Shown in pieces: positions 24,683 through 37,099 of a stretch of DNA of 64,000 nt. Position numbers and translations under genes: made by a program. The notes beneath the pieces were generated by a model that worked only from the letters and a program-made list of their open reading frames with translations, was not told the DNA's origin and did not search any database. This DNA is from Ascaphus truei. Its lineage: Eukaryota; Chordata; Amphibia; Anura; Ascaphidae. The stretch's first letter is position 1. Each line of letters starts with the position of its first letter. The DNA is taken from contig CM071573.1 of the NCBI GenBank assembly GCA_036426205.1, positions 72,886,580 to 72,950,579 on the forward strand. Direction: 5' to 3'.

Positions 24683-26665
24683 TACATTTTCTTTTGCTTA
24701 GGGTTTTGCTATTTTTGACCCTACAAAAAACACCACTGAGTACATTTCTATACATTCAATTATAATTATCCCAGATTTGTATACACTATTGATTTTATAT
24801 AATTCTTCCCTCTTTGTTCAAATTCTCTGTGTAAATGTAGATGTTCCTTTGAAATTCTATAAGATAACCTTTCTTTTAATATAGTTTCAGACATAATTGT
24901 TTAGTATTTGTTGATCTTCAAACTCATTATCGCACTGTGGTGGTGTTTGTATAATTAACTGGGATATAATTAGGTTGGCATGCTACTGCTGATAAAAAAT
25001 GAAATACAAATCTTTTGCAAATACCATTAATTACAAATATATTTGAAGTTGTTTAAATGGTAAGTGCAAAATTATAATTTAAGCAACTCAATACCTATTA
25101 AGATAATACTGAAAGCATGTGACTAGACGAGTGGTATGTCTCTCCTAATGGAACGATAATTTGGTAATTATATTATAACTGAGGGATTCTAATTAAGTAA
25201 CTTGAGAAGAAACATAAGCAGTGGAATTTGATATTTTATCTACATATTATCCAAATTAATGTAAATTAGTACATTAGTAAATTAGTTATTAGTAGAACCA
25301 GGCATAAACATTAATACATCAATACTGTACATCAATAAGTGGAAGCAGGCAGAAACATCAACAATCAATAAGTTTGACATTCATATTTCAAGTTTGATGC
25401 TCTTTTGTTTTGCTTCAGTGGGATGGAAGATCCCAAATCAAAATCTAACCCATCAATAAAGCTCTTCAAACTCTCGATTTAGCCCTAACCTGACCAGTAT
25501 GAGGGGATGTCCCATGGCTGACCGGAGACCACTACCAGAATAACAGCAATATAGGTTGTTGTAGATTGTTTCAATGTAGATGTCAAGCAGATACAGTATA
25601 CTCAACCAGTTATTGTATCACGAGCCTAGGGAGAGCCACCAATACTTTCACACTCTTGATTAATGTGTTGACTTTGTTCAGTTAATATATTCTTCCCCAG
25701 CAGAAAGCATTGATCATTTTCAAAGGGGTCCCTGAGAAAAGCTTACTGTAATGTTCCAGTGCATATTATATAAATGAATACTTGGCAGTTGAAATGTTAA
25801 CAGGCCTAGCAAACAGATAGGAAAAGCCAAATCTCACCATTTAAAAATGATTTGGGCCCTGGTCAAGATCTAATCATCAGGTTTATCCCTTGTGTGGTCC
25901 AACAGTATTTAGTGGAAGCAATATTGCTTTTCTGTAAACATGTAATTTGTAGATTATAATTTGGGAAACCCTAACAATTTTAAAATATAAAAACTTCTAG
26001 TGTGGAATGAATGAAAAGAAGGAAAGGAAAAGTCCCAACATCCTGCAATCACTCATTAAAAATTAATCCAAATGACTGTAACTGGTAAAGTAGCTACAGT
26101 ACACAATGTCTGCTTATATACAGTAGGTGGGCAAATGCCCATGTAACATTATTCAGAGATTATAGCTTGGTAACATAACTCCATTTGAATATAAATGGCA
26201 TAATACAGAAGAAAGGTAACAAGGCATTTTCTTATTCCCTATAAAGCAGATAAATAATAAAAACTTCCCTTGCCAAGAGCTTTAAAGCTGATGGACCATT
26301 TAACAGCTAATGACTGCAGTGTTTTCAGGACTCTATCTACAAACTCATTCACGTTATACATGAAAAAAAATCTCTCTTGCGCGCAGCATTTAGAACCTTT
26401 CTTTGTTTGTAGGAAAACAGATTGCAAAATCAGTCTTGATTAATTCCATCTTGTCAGACATTTGTACATTTTTGGTGCTTCATCCATTCCAGGTCATCCT
26501 GATGCAAAATTTAGACGTGCCAACTGTCCTGTTCAACAACTGTCAAAAAAATTGGGATTCTGGAGCTGATGAGAAACATGTTTATGAAATACTGTATTCA
26601 AATGCCTAAAGGGAGGCTTCTAGAGTAATCCTATGCACGTCTCATATTGCCTAAATTACTTTCTC
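24683..26665. other. No gene seen; A+T-rich unique sequence
   Basis: Two kilobases without repeats or open frames I recognise. Short frames near 26239-26609 show no known motif. Confidence 0.5.
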
Positions 26666-27303
26666 TAAATCATTTTTTTTTTTGTAACTTATTTTTTATT
26701 TAAATTTTTATAAAAACAAAGGGAGAGGGATACAGAAATAGAAAAGGGGGGGAAGGGGGATAGGCACCACATATTTAACACCGGTATAAAAAAAACAAAA
26801 ATACAATGATGCCAGACAACCACAACTCCACAGATAACACAGAGTAACCAACTCTCTGGGAGAAAATACAGCCCTCGGTCCACAGTAACTCAAAAAATCA
26901 CATATTTCCCCTGGAGTACCAGGGTTCTCAGACCATTCAAAATTTTCTTGAGTTATGTCTCACATACAGGAAGCTGTTAGTCTTTCCATAGATTGCACCT
27001 TATTTATTCTCAGGATAATCTTTCTCCTGGAGGGGGTTGGGACTTTTTTCCAGGCCCCTGCAATTGCACATCTCACCCGCGGTCAGAATCTATCACAATA
27101 ATTTACATATATTTTGGTTTAAGTTATCTAGTGACTTACCCAGGACCATTATAAGGGGGATTCTTATCCCAACAGTTTCTCGTAACAAATTCTGCACCTC
27201 CCCAAAATCTCTGTATTTTGGATCAAAATCACCAGATATGGGCCATATCCCCGATGCCACCGCAATCTCTCCAGCAAAGATTTGTGGTCCCTGGATAAAT
27301 CTG
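26666..27303 (-). mobile_element. L1/Tx1-like LINE, 3' segment
   Basis: The (T)n run at about 26670-26681 is the poly(A) tail of a minus-strand element. Upstream (27093-27303) the frame includes GDFDPKYRDFGEVQNLL and GIRIPLIMVLGKSLDNLNQN, typical of the region after the reverse transcriptase of L1-group elements. The segment ends at a 15-bp target duplication where a fold-back element has inserted, and the element resumes at 28217. Confidence 0.75.
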
Positions 27304-28216
27304 GAGAATGGATCATCAGGAAGCGCATACCATGTGGGAACATAAGAAAGAAAAAGTGCTTTTTGTGCAATGAAAGTTGCTAGCACACAGAATGTATACA
27401 CAGGATACTCACAAACGTGAGGTGGAGTATAGGCACATAAAGGTATCTTTATGGACTGACTTCAGTCTCTGGTGCAGGTGATGCCATAGCAAACAATTCC
27501 CAGATAACCTTAGGGTAGGAAGACACTGGACATAGCGTAGACTGTAGGCATTTAATAAAAAAGGTAGACAAAATCCAATCTACTCACATATTAGATAGGT
27601 TAAAAACAGCATTTAGATCACAATGATCTCAGCAGTTCGCGCTCTTTTGTTTCCACCTGAGAGAGAGGCCCCATCCGGTGGAAACAACAGAGCGTGAACT
27701 GCTGAGATCATTGTGATCTAAATGCTGTTTTTAACCTATCAATATGTGAGTAGATTGGATTTTGTCTACCTTTTTTATTAAATGCCCTACAGTCTACGCT
27801 ATGTCCAGTGTCTTCCTACCCTAAGGTTATCTGGGAATCTGTTTGCTGTGGCATCACCTTGCACCAGAGACTGAAGTCAGTCCATAAAGATACCTTTATG
27901 TGCCTATACTCCACCTCACGTTTGTGAGTATCCTGTGTATACATTCTGTGCTAGCAACTTTCCACAACACTGTTTGCACAATATTGCACAAAAAGCACTT
28001 TTTCTTTCTTATGTTCCCACATGGTATGCACTTCCTGATGATCCATTCTCCATGTTCCATGAGGATTGAGAAAGCAATCCTACACCAGGTTACAGCTGCA
28101 ATCGACCATTGTGTTTGTATAAGTATCATTTTTATCACTATTGTATTGATTATATCACTGTTATTATAAATGTATATGAGCGCCACTTTTGGTTAGTCAC
28201 TTCACATACACTATTC
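27304..28216. mobile_element. Fold-back insertion inside the L1/Tx1-like LINE, 913 bp
   Basis: Bounded by perfect 15-bp duplications CCCTGGATAAATCTG (27289-27303 and 28217-28231). Its left part is a long inverted repeat: GGAGAATGGATCATCAGG at 27303-27320 returns as CCTGATGATCCATTCTCC ending at 28051, turning near 27660-27680. A ~165-bp unpaired tail with ATATGAGCGCCACTTTTGG follows on the right. No open frame resembles a protein. Inverted repeat plus tail plus a ~15-bp target duplication fits a Penelope-like (or other target-primed) insertion containing an inverted partial copy. It does not look like a DNA transposon, whose ends would be mirrored at the duplication. Confidence 0.75.
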
Positions 28217-30425
28217 CCCTGGATAAATCTGCCTCAACCTCTGAGGCGTCAAATACCATCTGAACATAACTTTGTAAATATTCTCTTTCAATATCGTGCA
28301 AAGTGATGTATTTGTGGCATTGACCCAAATATCTTGCCAATCTTCCCAAGAAATCTCTACCTGAAAATCATGGGTCCATTGATCCATATAACGGTGTGTG
28401 AAGGGAGCCTTAAATTCCCAAGAAATTAACACTTGGTACAATGTTGATTTAAGGCCCCACTGATAGTTTCTTTTTCTACATAATTCTTTGAATACAGAAC
28501 ACTCTGGGGAAGACCCACCAGCTGCCTAAGATAATGAGTAAAAGTCTGAAAAACCTCAGCATCCGTGAAGGAGTATTTCTGGCAAAAATCGCTGAAATGT
28601 AACAATTTACCATTCAACAGCATATCCCCCACATATTGATTTTCCTGAGAATGCCAAAAAATTATCTATTTCAAATGGGTGGCTAAATAATATTTCCTAA
28701 TATCATGGACCGCCAAACCCCTCTTTCTCTGCGTGTGAGCATAACTTATCTTGGCACTCTTGGTCTTTTGTTACCCCATATTAACGGCATGATTTTATTC
28801 TGTAAATCCTTTAAATATTTTATCGGGATAGCGACCGGTAGTGTCTAAAAACAGTGAAGTCGTTTCGTGAGAACATTCATCTTGACTGATATAATACGGC
28901 CCATCCAGGAGATTTGGTGACAACTCCAAAGTAAAAGATCCCATTTAATTCTACTGAAAAGCTCTGGGTAATTATATTTATAAAGAGATTGATATTTTTT
29001 TTGTGAGAATAATCCCTAAATATTTCAATCTTACATTATTCCACTGATAATTGAAATTTAATGTGATTATTTTTACCTCAATATCTGATAAAGTTAAATT
29101 TAGAGCCTCTCAGTTGGCCGAATTAATTTTATAGCCTGAAAACAAACCAAAACCTTGAAAGCTCTTGTTGTAAATTGGGAAGAGAAGTCAGAGGATTATA
29201 AATTGTCAAAATAATATTGTCAGCAAACCAAGATAATTTGACATTTTCCTGGACGATCTTGATACCCTGTATATTGAGTTTTTCCTCATTTTAATTGCAA
29301 GCGGCTCAATTGTTAACACAAAAAGCAAGGAAGATAATGGGCAACCCTGCCTGGTACCATTACTAATTTTAATTTGGTTTAACTCCCCCTGGCATTTTCA
29401 AAGAAGCTGTAGGGGCATCATATAGGGCTTGGACCCCCTTTAAAAATAGACCACAGAAAACAAACTCCTGCATAATTCTATCCAGAAAATCCCATTTAAT
29501 TCTATCGAACGCTTTTTCGGCGTCTAAACTCAAAAACATTGGATCTAGAAGTCTGTACATAATCAAATATATTGATAATCTTACTTGTATTGTCCGAGGC
29601 TTCATGCTTTCTTATAAACCTACTTGATTGTTATGAATTAGTCGGGGCAGGATTGAGTTTAATCTATTCGCCAAAATTTTACTATAATATTTTTAATCTG
29701 TATTAAGAAGTGAAATTGGCCTGTAACTTGTGCAACTCATTGGGTCTTTTCCTTCCTTAGGTATTACTACTAAATTTGCTTTAGACATTTGCGTGGGAAT
29801 CTGAGAACCCGATAAAAAACTATTGAACATATCTAAAAGATATGGTGCTAAAATTCCCCAATATTTTTTTATAATATAGATTTGAGAATCCATCCAGGCC
29901 TGGGGCTGTTGAGGGTTTCAGACCATTAATAACCTCTTTTAACTCTGCAATATTAATTTTAGCATTGAGTATCTCCGATTCTTCCGCAGACAGCTTTGGG
30001 AGTTCACATGCCTATAAATAGCTATCTATTTGTTCACTGGATATTTTATTAAAGTTGGGGTCTGATGAGTCCAGATTATATAAATTATTATAATATTTAG
30101 AAAATTCCTTGGCAATTTGGAAAGGATTATGTGTGATTTTCCCGTTGCCCCGATTTATCGCTGAGACTTGCGATTTAGATTTAACACCTCTTAACTTGCT
30201 AGCGAGCAGCTTATCTGCTTTATTACCCTTATCATAATAGGTCTGACGAGTCCATTTTAATGCTTTCTCTGTGTCTTCCAATCTTAATTTATTTCATTCC
30301 TCTCTAGTCTGGCAAAGAAGTGTATGTCTTCCTGCATGGGCGTGATTTATGTTCCTGTTCTAGTTCAATTATTTTTGCCATAAGTTTTCCCTGTTTCATT
30401 TTTTTAGCTCTTTTCCTATATGAAG
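28217..30425 (-). mobile_element. L1/Tx1-like LINE, reverse transcriptase and C-terminal segment
   Basis: Minus-strand pieces in 5'-to-3' order. The linker before the palm domain is at 30012-30281. At 29693-29893 comes VVIPKEGKDP ... SYRPISLLNTD (fingers motif of the L1 group). At 29369-29605 comes FLSLDAEKAFDRIKWDFL, motif A with its catalytic aspartate. At 28426-28632 and 28211-28441 is the C-terminal region with WQDIWVNAT and IYKVMFRWYLTPQRL. Frames are split by stops and shifts, so the element is dead. Motif wording places it in the L1/Tx1 group rather than CR1/L2. Confidence 0.85.
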
Positions 30426-31088
30426 AACACTGTAGAGGATTGGTTAGACACTCGAACAAGCCCCAAGCACTCACAACTCACCGGGTAGGAACAAAAATTA
30501 AATACATTTTATTAAACTACATAATAAAAGTGACAAACTGGGGACATACTGGGACAAAACACTTTTATTATGTAGTTAATAAAATGTATTTTATTTTTGT
30601 TCCTACCCGGTGAGTGCTTGGGGCTTGTTCGAGTATCTAACCAATCCTCTACAGTGTTCTTGATTCTGCTTTCTGATTGGACGGACCCGCAGCAGCAGTG
30701 CAGGACTGGCTTCTTGCTTCATTGTCGGTATACAGCTTTGGAGATACAGCGTATGTGTTATGGCACACTTTTCCCTGGATCAACTGTGACACAAAGATTG
30801 CAACATCGCGCAGGACAAACAGAGGTAATTTCAAATCATTTACCCACTATGAGATATTTTCTTGCCAGCAATTTGTACAGACCGAAATAGGTTAACTAGC
30901 TTCCACGGAGAGATATACAGACTGCAACACTTATATACACTGTCTCCTGATAATAATAATACCCCTGCACGTGAAGGCTGCTGACAACAAGCCATTTCAT
31001 ACTACGTTTATTGCCTCATATAACCAATATCCCTTCCACATGTGCTGGGATTTAAGTGTCTTTAGAGCTGCCAATGGTCTCTATATAT
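30426..31088. mobile_element. Second fold-back insertion inside the L1/Tx1-like LINE, 663 bp
   Basis: Flanked by perfect 15-bp duplications TTTTCCTATATGAAG (30411-30425 and 31089-31103). The left part is a hairpin: AACACTGTAGAGGATTGGTT at 30426 mirrors AACCAATCCTCTACAGTGTT ending near 30659, with arms of about 100 bp containing CTCACCGGGTAGGAACAAAA, and a ~28-bp loop. The remaining ~430 bp on the right is unpaired. Same architecture as 27304-28216 but different sequence. No coding capacity. Confidence 0.75.
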
Positions 31089-31413
31089 TTTTCCTATATG
31101 AAGCTATTGAGATAAATTGACCTCTAATGGAGGCTTTATGAGTCTACCAGAGGATGGACGGACTTTCGACTGAGCCGTTATTTAACTTGAAATAATCTAC
31201 AAAAAAGTTCACTATCTGTTCCTCAATCCCCGTCTGACTCAAAAGTGACACGTTTAGGCATTTCCTTGGGCCTAAATAAAGGACCATTTACACTGGAGCG
31301 TGGTCAGACCATGTTATAGGGCCTATATTTGTCTGGGCGACCCGACACAAAAGATTTGCAGAGACAAATATATAAACTATTCTTGTATAAATAACGTGAG
31401 GGGGAGAATAAAG
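31089..31413 (-). mobile_element. L1/Tx1-like LINE, endonuclease segment
   Basis: On the minus strand (31288-31413) a frame reads SPPHVIYTRIVYIFVS then TNIGPITWSDHAPV, the C-terminal half of an AP-type endonuclease with the conserved SDHA/P block. Upstream the element is cut off by the minisatellite starting at about 31413, so the first half of the endonuclease and any ORF1 are absent. Confidence 0.8.
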
Positions 31414-34283
31414 AGTGTGTCTAAGAGAGTGAGAGAGTGTGTCAGACAGTGAGAGAGAGTGTGTCAGAGAGTGAGAGAGAGTGTGTGTGAGAGAGTGAGA
31501 GAGAGAATGTGTCTGAGAGAGTGAGTGAGAGAGAGTTTCTGAGAGTGATTGACACTGTGTCTGAGAGAGTGAGTGAGAGAGAGTGTGTCTGAGAGAGAGT
31601 GTGTCTGAGAGAGAGTGTGTCTGAGAGAGAATGTGTCTGAGAGAGAATGTGTCTGAGAGAGAGAGTGTATCTGAGAGAGTGAGTGAGAGAGTGTGTCTGA
31701 GGGAGAGTGTGTGTCTGAGAGAGAGTGTGTGTCTGAGAGAGAGTGTGTGTCTGAGAGAGTGAGAGTGTGTCTGAGAGAGTGAGAGTGTGTCTGAGAGAGA
31801 GTGAGAGTGTGTGTCTGAGAGAGAGTGAGAGTGTGTGTCTGAGAGAGACTGAGAGTTTGTGTCTGAGAGAGTGAGCGTGTGTGTCTGAGCGAGTGAGAGA
31901 GTGTGTCTGAGAGAGTGAGAGTGTTTGTGTCTGAGAGAGTGAGATAGTGTGTGTGTCTGAGAGAGTGAGAGAGTGTGTGTGTCTGAGAGAGTGAGAGAGT
32001 GTGTGTGTCTGAGAGAGTGAGAGAGAGTGAGGTCTGAGAGAGTGTGTGTCTGTGAGAGTGTGTCTGAGAGAGTGAGAGTGAAAGAGTGTGTGTCTGAGAG
32101 AGAGAGAGTGTGTCTGAGAAAGTGAGAGAGAATGTGTCTGAGAGTGAGAGTGTGTCTGAGAGAATGAGTGTGTCTGAGANNNNNNNNNNNNNNNNNNNNN
32201 NNNNNNNNNNNNNNNNNNNNNNNNNNNNNNNNNNNNNNNNNNNNNNNNNNNNNNNNNNNNNNNNNNNNNNNNNNNNGAGAGAGAGTGTGTGTGTCTGAGA
32301 GAGTGTGTGTTTCTGAGAGAGTGAGAGTGTGTGTGTCTGAGAGAGTGAGAGAGAGTGAGGTCTGAGAGAGTGTGTGTCTGTGAGAGTGTGTCTGAGAGAA
32401 TGAGAGTGAAAGAGTGTGTGTCTGAGAGAGTGAGAGAGTGTGTCTAAGAGATTGAGAGAGTGTGTCTGAGAAAGAGAGAGTGTGTCTGAGAAAGAGAGAG
32501 TGTGTCTGAGAGAGTGAGTGTGTCTGAGAGAATGAGTGTGTCTGAGAGTGTGAGAGAGTGTGTGTCTGAGATAGTGTGTGTCTGAGAGAGAGTGAGAGTG
32601 TGTGTCTGAGAGAGACTGAGAGTTTGTGTCTGAGAGAGTGAGAGTGTGTGTCTGGGAGAGTGAGAGTGTGTGTCTGAGCGAGTGAGAGAGTGAGAGAGTG
32701 AGAGAGTGTTTGTGTCTGAGAGAGTGAGAGAGTGTGTGTGTCTGAGAGAGTGTGTGTGTCTGAGAGAGTGAGAGAGTGTGTGTGTCTGAGAGAGTGAGAG
32801 AGTGTGTGTGTCTGAGAGAGTGAGAGAGTGTGTGTGTCTGAGAGAGTGAGAGAGAGTGAGGTCTGAGACTGTGTGTCTGTGAGAGTGTGTCTGAGAGAAT
32901 GAGAGTGAAAGAATGTGTGTCTGAGAGAGTGAGAGAGTGTGTCTAAGAGATTGAGAGAGTGTGTCTGAGAAAGAGAGAGTGTGTCTGAGAGAGTGAGTGT
33001 GTCTGAGAGAATGAGTGTGTCTGAGAGTGTGAGAGAGTGTGTGTCTGAGATAGTGTGTGTCTGAGAGAGAGTGAGAGTGTGTGTCTGAGAGAGACTGAGA
33101 GTTTGTGTCTGAGAGAGTGAGAGTGTGTGTCTGAGAGAGTGAGAGATTGTCTGAGAGAGTGAGAGTGTGTGTCTGGGAGAGTGAGAGTGTGTGTCTGAGC
33201 GAGTGAGAGAGTGAGAGAGTGTTTGTGTCTGAGAGAGTGAGAGAGTGTGTGTGTCTGAGAGAGTGTGTGTGTCTGAGATAGTGAGAGTGTGTGTGTCTGA
33301 GAGAGTGAGAGAGTGTGTGTGTCTGAGAGAGTGAGAGAGTGTGTGTGTCTGAGAGAGTGAGAGAGTGTGTGTGTCTGAGAGAGTGAGAGAGAGTGAGGTC
33401 TGAGACTGTGTGTCTGTGAGAGTGTGTCTGAGAGAGTGAGAGTGAAAGAGTGTGTGTCTGAGAGAGTGAGAGAGTGTCTGAGAGATTGAGAGAGTGTATC
33501 TGAGAAAGTGAGAGAGAGTGTGCCTGAGAGTGAGAGTGTGTCTGAGAGAGTGAGTGTGAGAGAGAGTGTGTCTGAGAGAGTGTGTCTGAGAGAGTGTGTG
33601 TGTCTGAGAGAGTGAGTGAGAGAGTGTGTGTCTGATAGAGAGTGTGTGTCTGAGAGAGAGTGTGTGTCTGAGAGAGTGAGAGTGTGTCTGACAGAGAGCG
33701 TGTGTCTGAGAGAGAGTGAGAGTGTGTGTCTGAGAGAGACTGAGTGTTTTTGACTGAGAGAGTGAGAGTGTGCATCTGAGAGAGTGAGGTTGTCTGAGAA
33801 AGTGAGAGATTGTCTGAGAGAGTGAGAGTGTGTGTCTGAGAGAGTGTCTGAGAGTGAGAGAGTGTGTGTCTGAGAGTGAGAGAGAGTGTGTGTCTGAGAG
33901 AGTGAGAGAGTGTGTGTGTCTGAGAGTGTGTGTATGTCTGAGAGAGTGAGTGTGTGTGTCTGAGAGAGTGAGAGAGAGTGAGGTCTGAGAGAGTGTGTGT
34001 CTGTGAGAGTGTGTCTGAGAGAGTGAGAGTGAAAGAGTGTGTGTATGAGAGAGTGAGAGAGTGTGTCTAAGAGATTGAGAGAGTGTGTCTGAGAAAGTGA
34101 GAGAGAGTGTGTCTGAGAGAGTGAGAGTGTGTCTGAGGGAGTGAGTGTGTCTGAGAGTGTGAGAGACAGTGTGTCTGAGAGAGTGTGTGTATGAGAGAGT
34201 GTGTATCTGAGATAGTGTGTGTCTGAGAGAGTGAGAGAGTGTGTCTGAGAGAGAGTGTGTGTCTGAGAGAGTGTGTGCCTGAG
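31413..34283. repeat. Minisatellite, TGAGAGAGTGTGTC-type units, about 2.9 kb
   Basis: Units of roughly 14-24 bases built from GTGTGTCTGAGAGAGTGAGA, organised into higher-order blocks: strings such as GTGAGGTCTGAGA ... GTGTGTCTGTGAGAGTG recur every few hundred bases. The unit lacks stop codons on the minus strand, so a ~1,000-codon open frame of Ser/Leu/Thr/His/Gln runs through it. That frame is a repeat by-product fused to the LINE endonuclease end. It contains the gap at 32180-32276. Confidence 0.95.
32180..32276. other. Assembly gap (97 N)
   Basis: A run of 97 undetermined bases inside the minisatellite. The true array length is unknown. Confidence 1.
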
Positions 34284-34324
34284 AGAGACACCAACTGCGC
34301 ACTGCAACTGTTAGGTATGTATAT

Positions 34325-34413
34325 ACACCTTTGTTTTTACTTAGGGCGCCGCGGAAAAATCCTGTTTGCCTTGGGGAGCCTTGAACCAAAAAAGTTTGGG
34401 AACCACTGGTTTA
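34325..34413. repeat. Terminal piece of an interspersed repeat
   Basis: GGCGCCGCGGAAAAATCC ... GAACCAAAAAAGTTTGGG then AACCACTGG. Its reverse complement (CCAGTGGTTCCCAAAC ...) resembles the left end of the repeat at 49003 (CAGTGGTTTCCAACC). It is probably a right terminus of a TIR-type element, with the left end not found. Confidence 0.45.
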
Positions 34414-34431
34414 TATGATTATCATGTGTAT

Positions 34432-34490
34432 TAATACTGTGAAGCACTACGTACATTAATGGCGCTATATAAATAAAGACATACATACAT
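34432..34490 (+). mobile_element. CR1/L2-like LINE, very short 3' end
   Basis: ACTGTGAAGCACTACGTACA then TTAATGGCGCTATATAAATA and an AAGACATACATACAT tail. This is the 3' terminus of the LINE family at 20552, here on the plus strand with only ~60 bases copied. Confidence 0.8.
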
Positions 34491-34799
34491 GTTGGTCAGT
34501 GACTTGGAGAGAGAGTGAACATGGAGCAGTTTCCATCATGCTTGAATCTCTGTACTTGACATACAGAAATAAAGTTGTACAATGCTGCAAATCTACTTTG
34601 GTCATTTATCGCTGAGCCTTTACTTATACTGCATTGGACAATATGTACTATACCCCTAGTAGATTAGTGAATGAGTCGGCATTCAAGGAAGCAACTTATT
34701 AATACTTATTATAGGCTAAAGCAGAAGGCACTAGCAAGGCACTAACTCCTCCCCCTCCCTGCCTGCAGGGAGCTCCCCACAGGAGAGTGAGGGGAAAGG

Positions 34800-35155
34800 T
34801 TTGTGTGTCTTTGTGTGTGATTTTGTGGATGTAAAGGGGGTCAGCAGAGTGTTTTAATAGTGTGTGTGTCTTCTGTTGGTGTGTGTTTTGTGGGTGTAGA
34901 GGGACAGCAGAGACTTGTTGGTGTGTGTCTGCTATTTGTGTGTTTTGTTGGTGTAGAGGGGGTTGCAGTGTGTGTCTTCAGTGTGTGTTTTGTGGGTGGA
35001 GGAGAGGTGCAGAGTGTTTTGTTGGTGTGGGTGTGTGTGTCTGCAGTGTGTGGGTTTACAGGGGGCTGCAGTGGGTGTAGGGAGGGGCTGCTGGTGTGTG
35101 TTTTGTGGATGTAGAGGTGGCAGAGTCTGTTTTGTTGATTTGTGTGTGTGTCTGC
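34800..35155. repeat. Degenerate minisatellite, GTGTGT / TTTTGTTGGTGTAGAGG units
   Basis: Imperfect units of about 50-60 bases alternating GTGTGTGTCTGC with TGTTTTGTGGGTGTAGAGG. The open frames here are repeat-derived. Confidence 0.8.
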
Positions 35156-37099
35156 AAAGCAATGTCGTATATTACGTCCTTTCGCTCTTTACCATTTCTT
35201 TAGTTCCATTATTCTATTCTGAGATGAGTTAGAAATAATGAGGTATAGTATTTTTAGCTCCTTTTAAGCTCTGCTAAGCAGCCAATTGTATTTAAAGATG
35301 AATTTATAAGAATGCCGCATTTAGCACATGTTTTGTGTCCTTCCCAATAATAAAACTCTCCCATCAATCACACTACATGTTTATTCCTTATTATTTCCAA
35401 ATGTCATCAATTATTTGATGGATCTGCAATTTGAATGTTTGAGCCTTAGGTACATCAATTCCTCTACAATTCATCTATTTATATTGCTTCTAGTGTGTCA
35501 ATTTGTCTGTGTTTGTCCACAAAAGTTGCAGCATGCCTTTGTGTCATTAATACAAATGCTTACATACAGTATTTTATTTCTAGAAGTGGAAGGGAATGAA
35601 TGTCACGGGAGGGCAGGACGATTACACCAGGGATCCGTACCCTAGAGAGAACTGCAGAGTTGAACAAAAGTGAATTTATTGGAAAAAAGTTTTCACAAAC
35701 GTCCACACACACACACAAAATCACTCAACTTGGGTTACTGTAGGAACAACCTAAAGTCCACAGTGTTGGGACGCGTTCCCAACTTGCGCTGCTGTCCAGC
35801 TCAAGCTAACGCTGCACACACAGACCGCAGACCCACCGGATGCTCCAGACCCCATTCGGTTCCCTTCTGCTGATTCCCTGTCAGCTCTGTCAGCACACAG
35901 CCTTCACAAAGGCTATCAGTTGAGGTGGGGGAGAAGGAGTATGTATACCCCTGTCCCAATCAGGGAAATGCTAGCTAGTCTGGGTAGGAACAATACTCCT
36001 GATCTCTGCCCACGGCCCCAGATCTGGCTGATGAGATTACCGGGGTTGAAGGTGGTCCAGGAAGCCCAAAATGGCATGCCCAAATATGTTCATTCATATC
36101 CTTAACATATTCCACAGGATGTAGGCAGATACAGGACAATTGAGAGAAAAGCGCTAAGACTCAATCATTTCTTATAATAAAAATAATATCCCATGTATTT
36201 AGTGATTTTTTTGTGAATAAAATAAAATCATTTGCAAAAATTAAGTGACATACAATCAATAATAACAGAAAGTGAATCCCCGCGCTTCTCCCATTGGGAT
36301 AGCAATGCATGGGGAAATAAATATACATAGTGCAAACTAAATCTGTAAGACAAAGGAGACTTTTGGTTACATCCTTTGATCAAATAATGCCAAGCCTTCT
36401 AACCAACATCAAGGTAAGTCTCAATCGCAGGTGAATATATATTTGTTATACAATCAATAATAAAATTGTAATTCGCAGCTCAAGCCCTTTCTGGATTGTT
36501 TTTCTCAATCCCACTGCACTATATTTTGTATGTTTTCTCTAATTTCATATATCTGCGCTCCCCAAACGTCCGGGCATGTACAGGAGAATGCCCACACAAT
36601 TCCCATCCACAATCATACAATACAGACATAGCCCCAGGGCTTACAGCTTTCTTGCAGAACAAGTCCACTCAGCAGGTGGTCGACCTCTCCCTGGTTCTTC
36701 AACAATGGTCCTAATCCTATCACAGTGTCCAGGCCTACAATACTAAACTCTGATATGCACAGCTCCTTTTGCAATAACATATGTAGGACTAGTACAATAA
36801 ACTGTACATACATAAATAAATACGTCATATTGTTGAGAGGTAGGGGTAAAGGTGGGCCTAACCTTTATTTAAGAGCAGCCAAATTTACCCTTACCATCAC
36901 AATTAACACTTTGTTTCTCTAGGAATATACATCCACATTCATGATGGCTTGTAAATCCAATGAAAAAATGATCTAACAGCCGCTGTATGTCCCAACAGAT
37001 ATGAAGGGGTTGTAGATAGTCTGTCTTCCCTTCAGTAACTAAACATGTTGCTTCTCTTCGAGAAGCCCTCATCTGTGTCCTGTACAGAAACTATTTATT
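35156..37099. other. No gene seen
   Basis: Mostly A+T-rich. A G+C-richer block at about 35590-36080 (with GGGACGCGTTCCC) may be an old repeat, but I recognise no termini or coding motifs. Confidence 0.45.

Noticed and set aside
31413..34283. Regular repeats considered as a CRISPR array
   Set aside because: Units are contiguous and variable with no unique spacers, and the context is eukaryotic.
31288..34389. Open frame of about 1,000 codons on the minus strand, rich in Ser, Leu, Thr, His and Gln
   Set aside because: It is the stop-free reading of a TGAGAGAGTGTGTC-type minisatellite, contains an N gap and is fused to a decayed LINE endonuclease. Overlapping frames are equally open.
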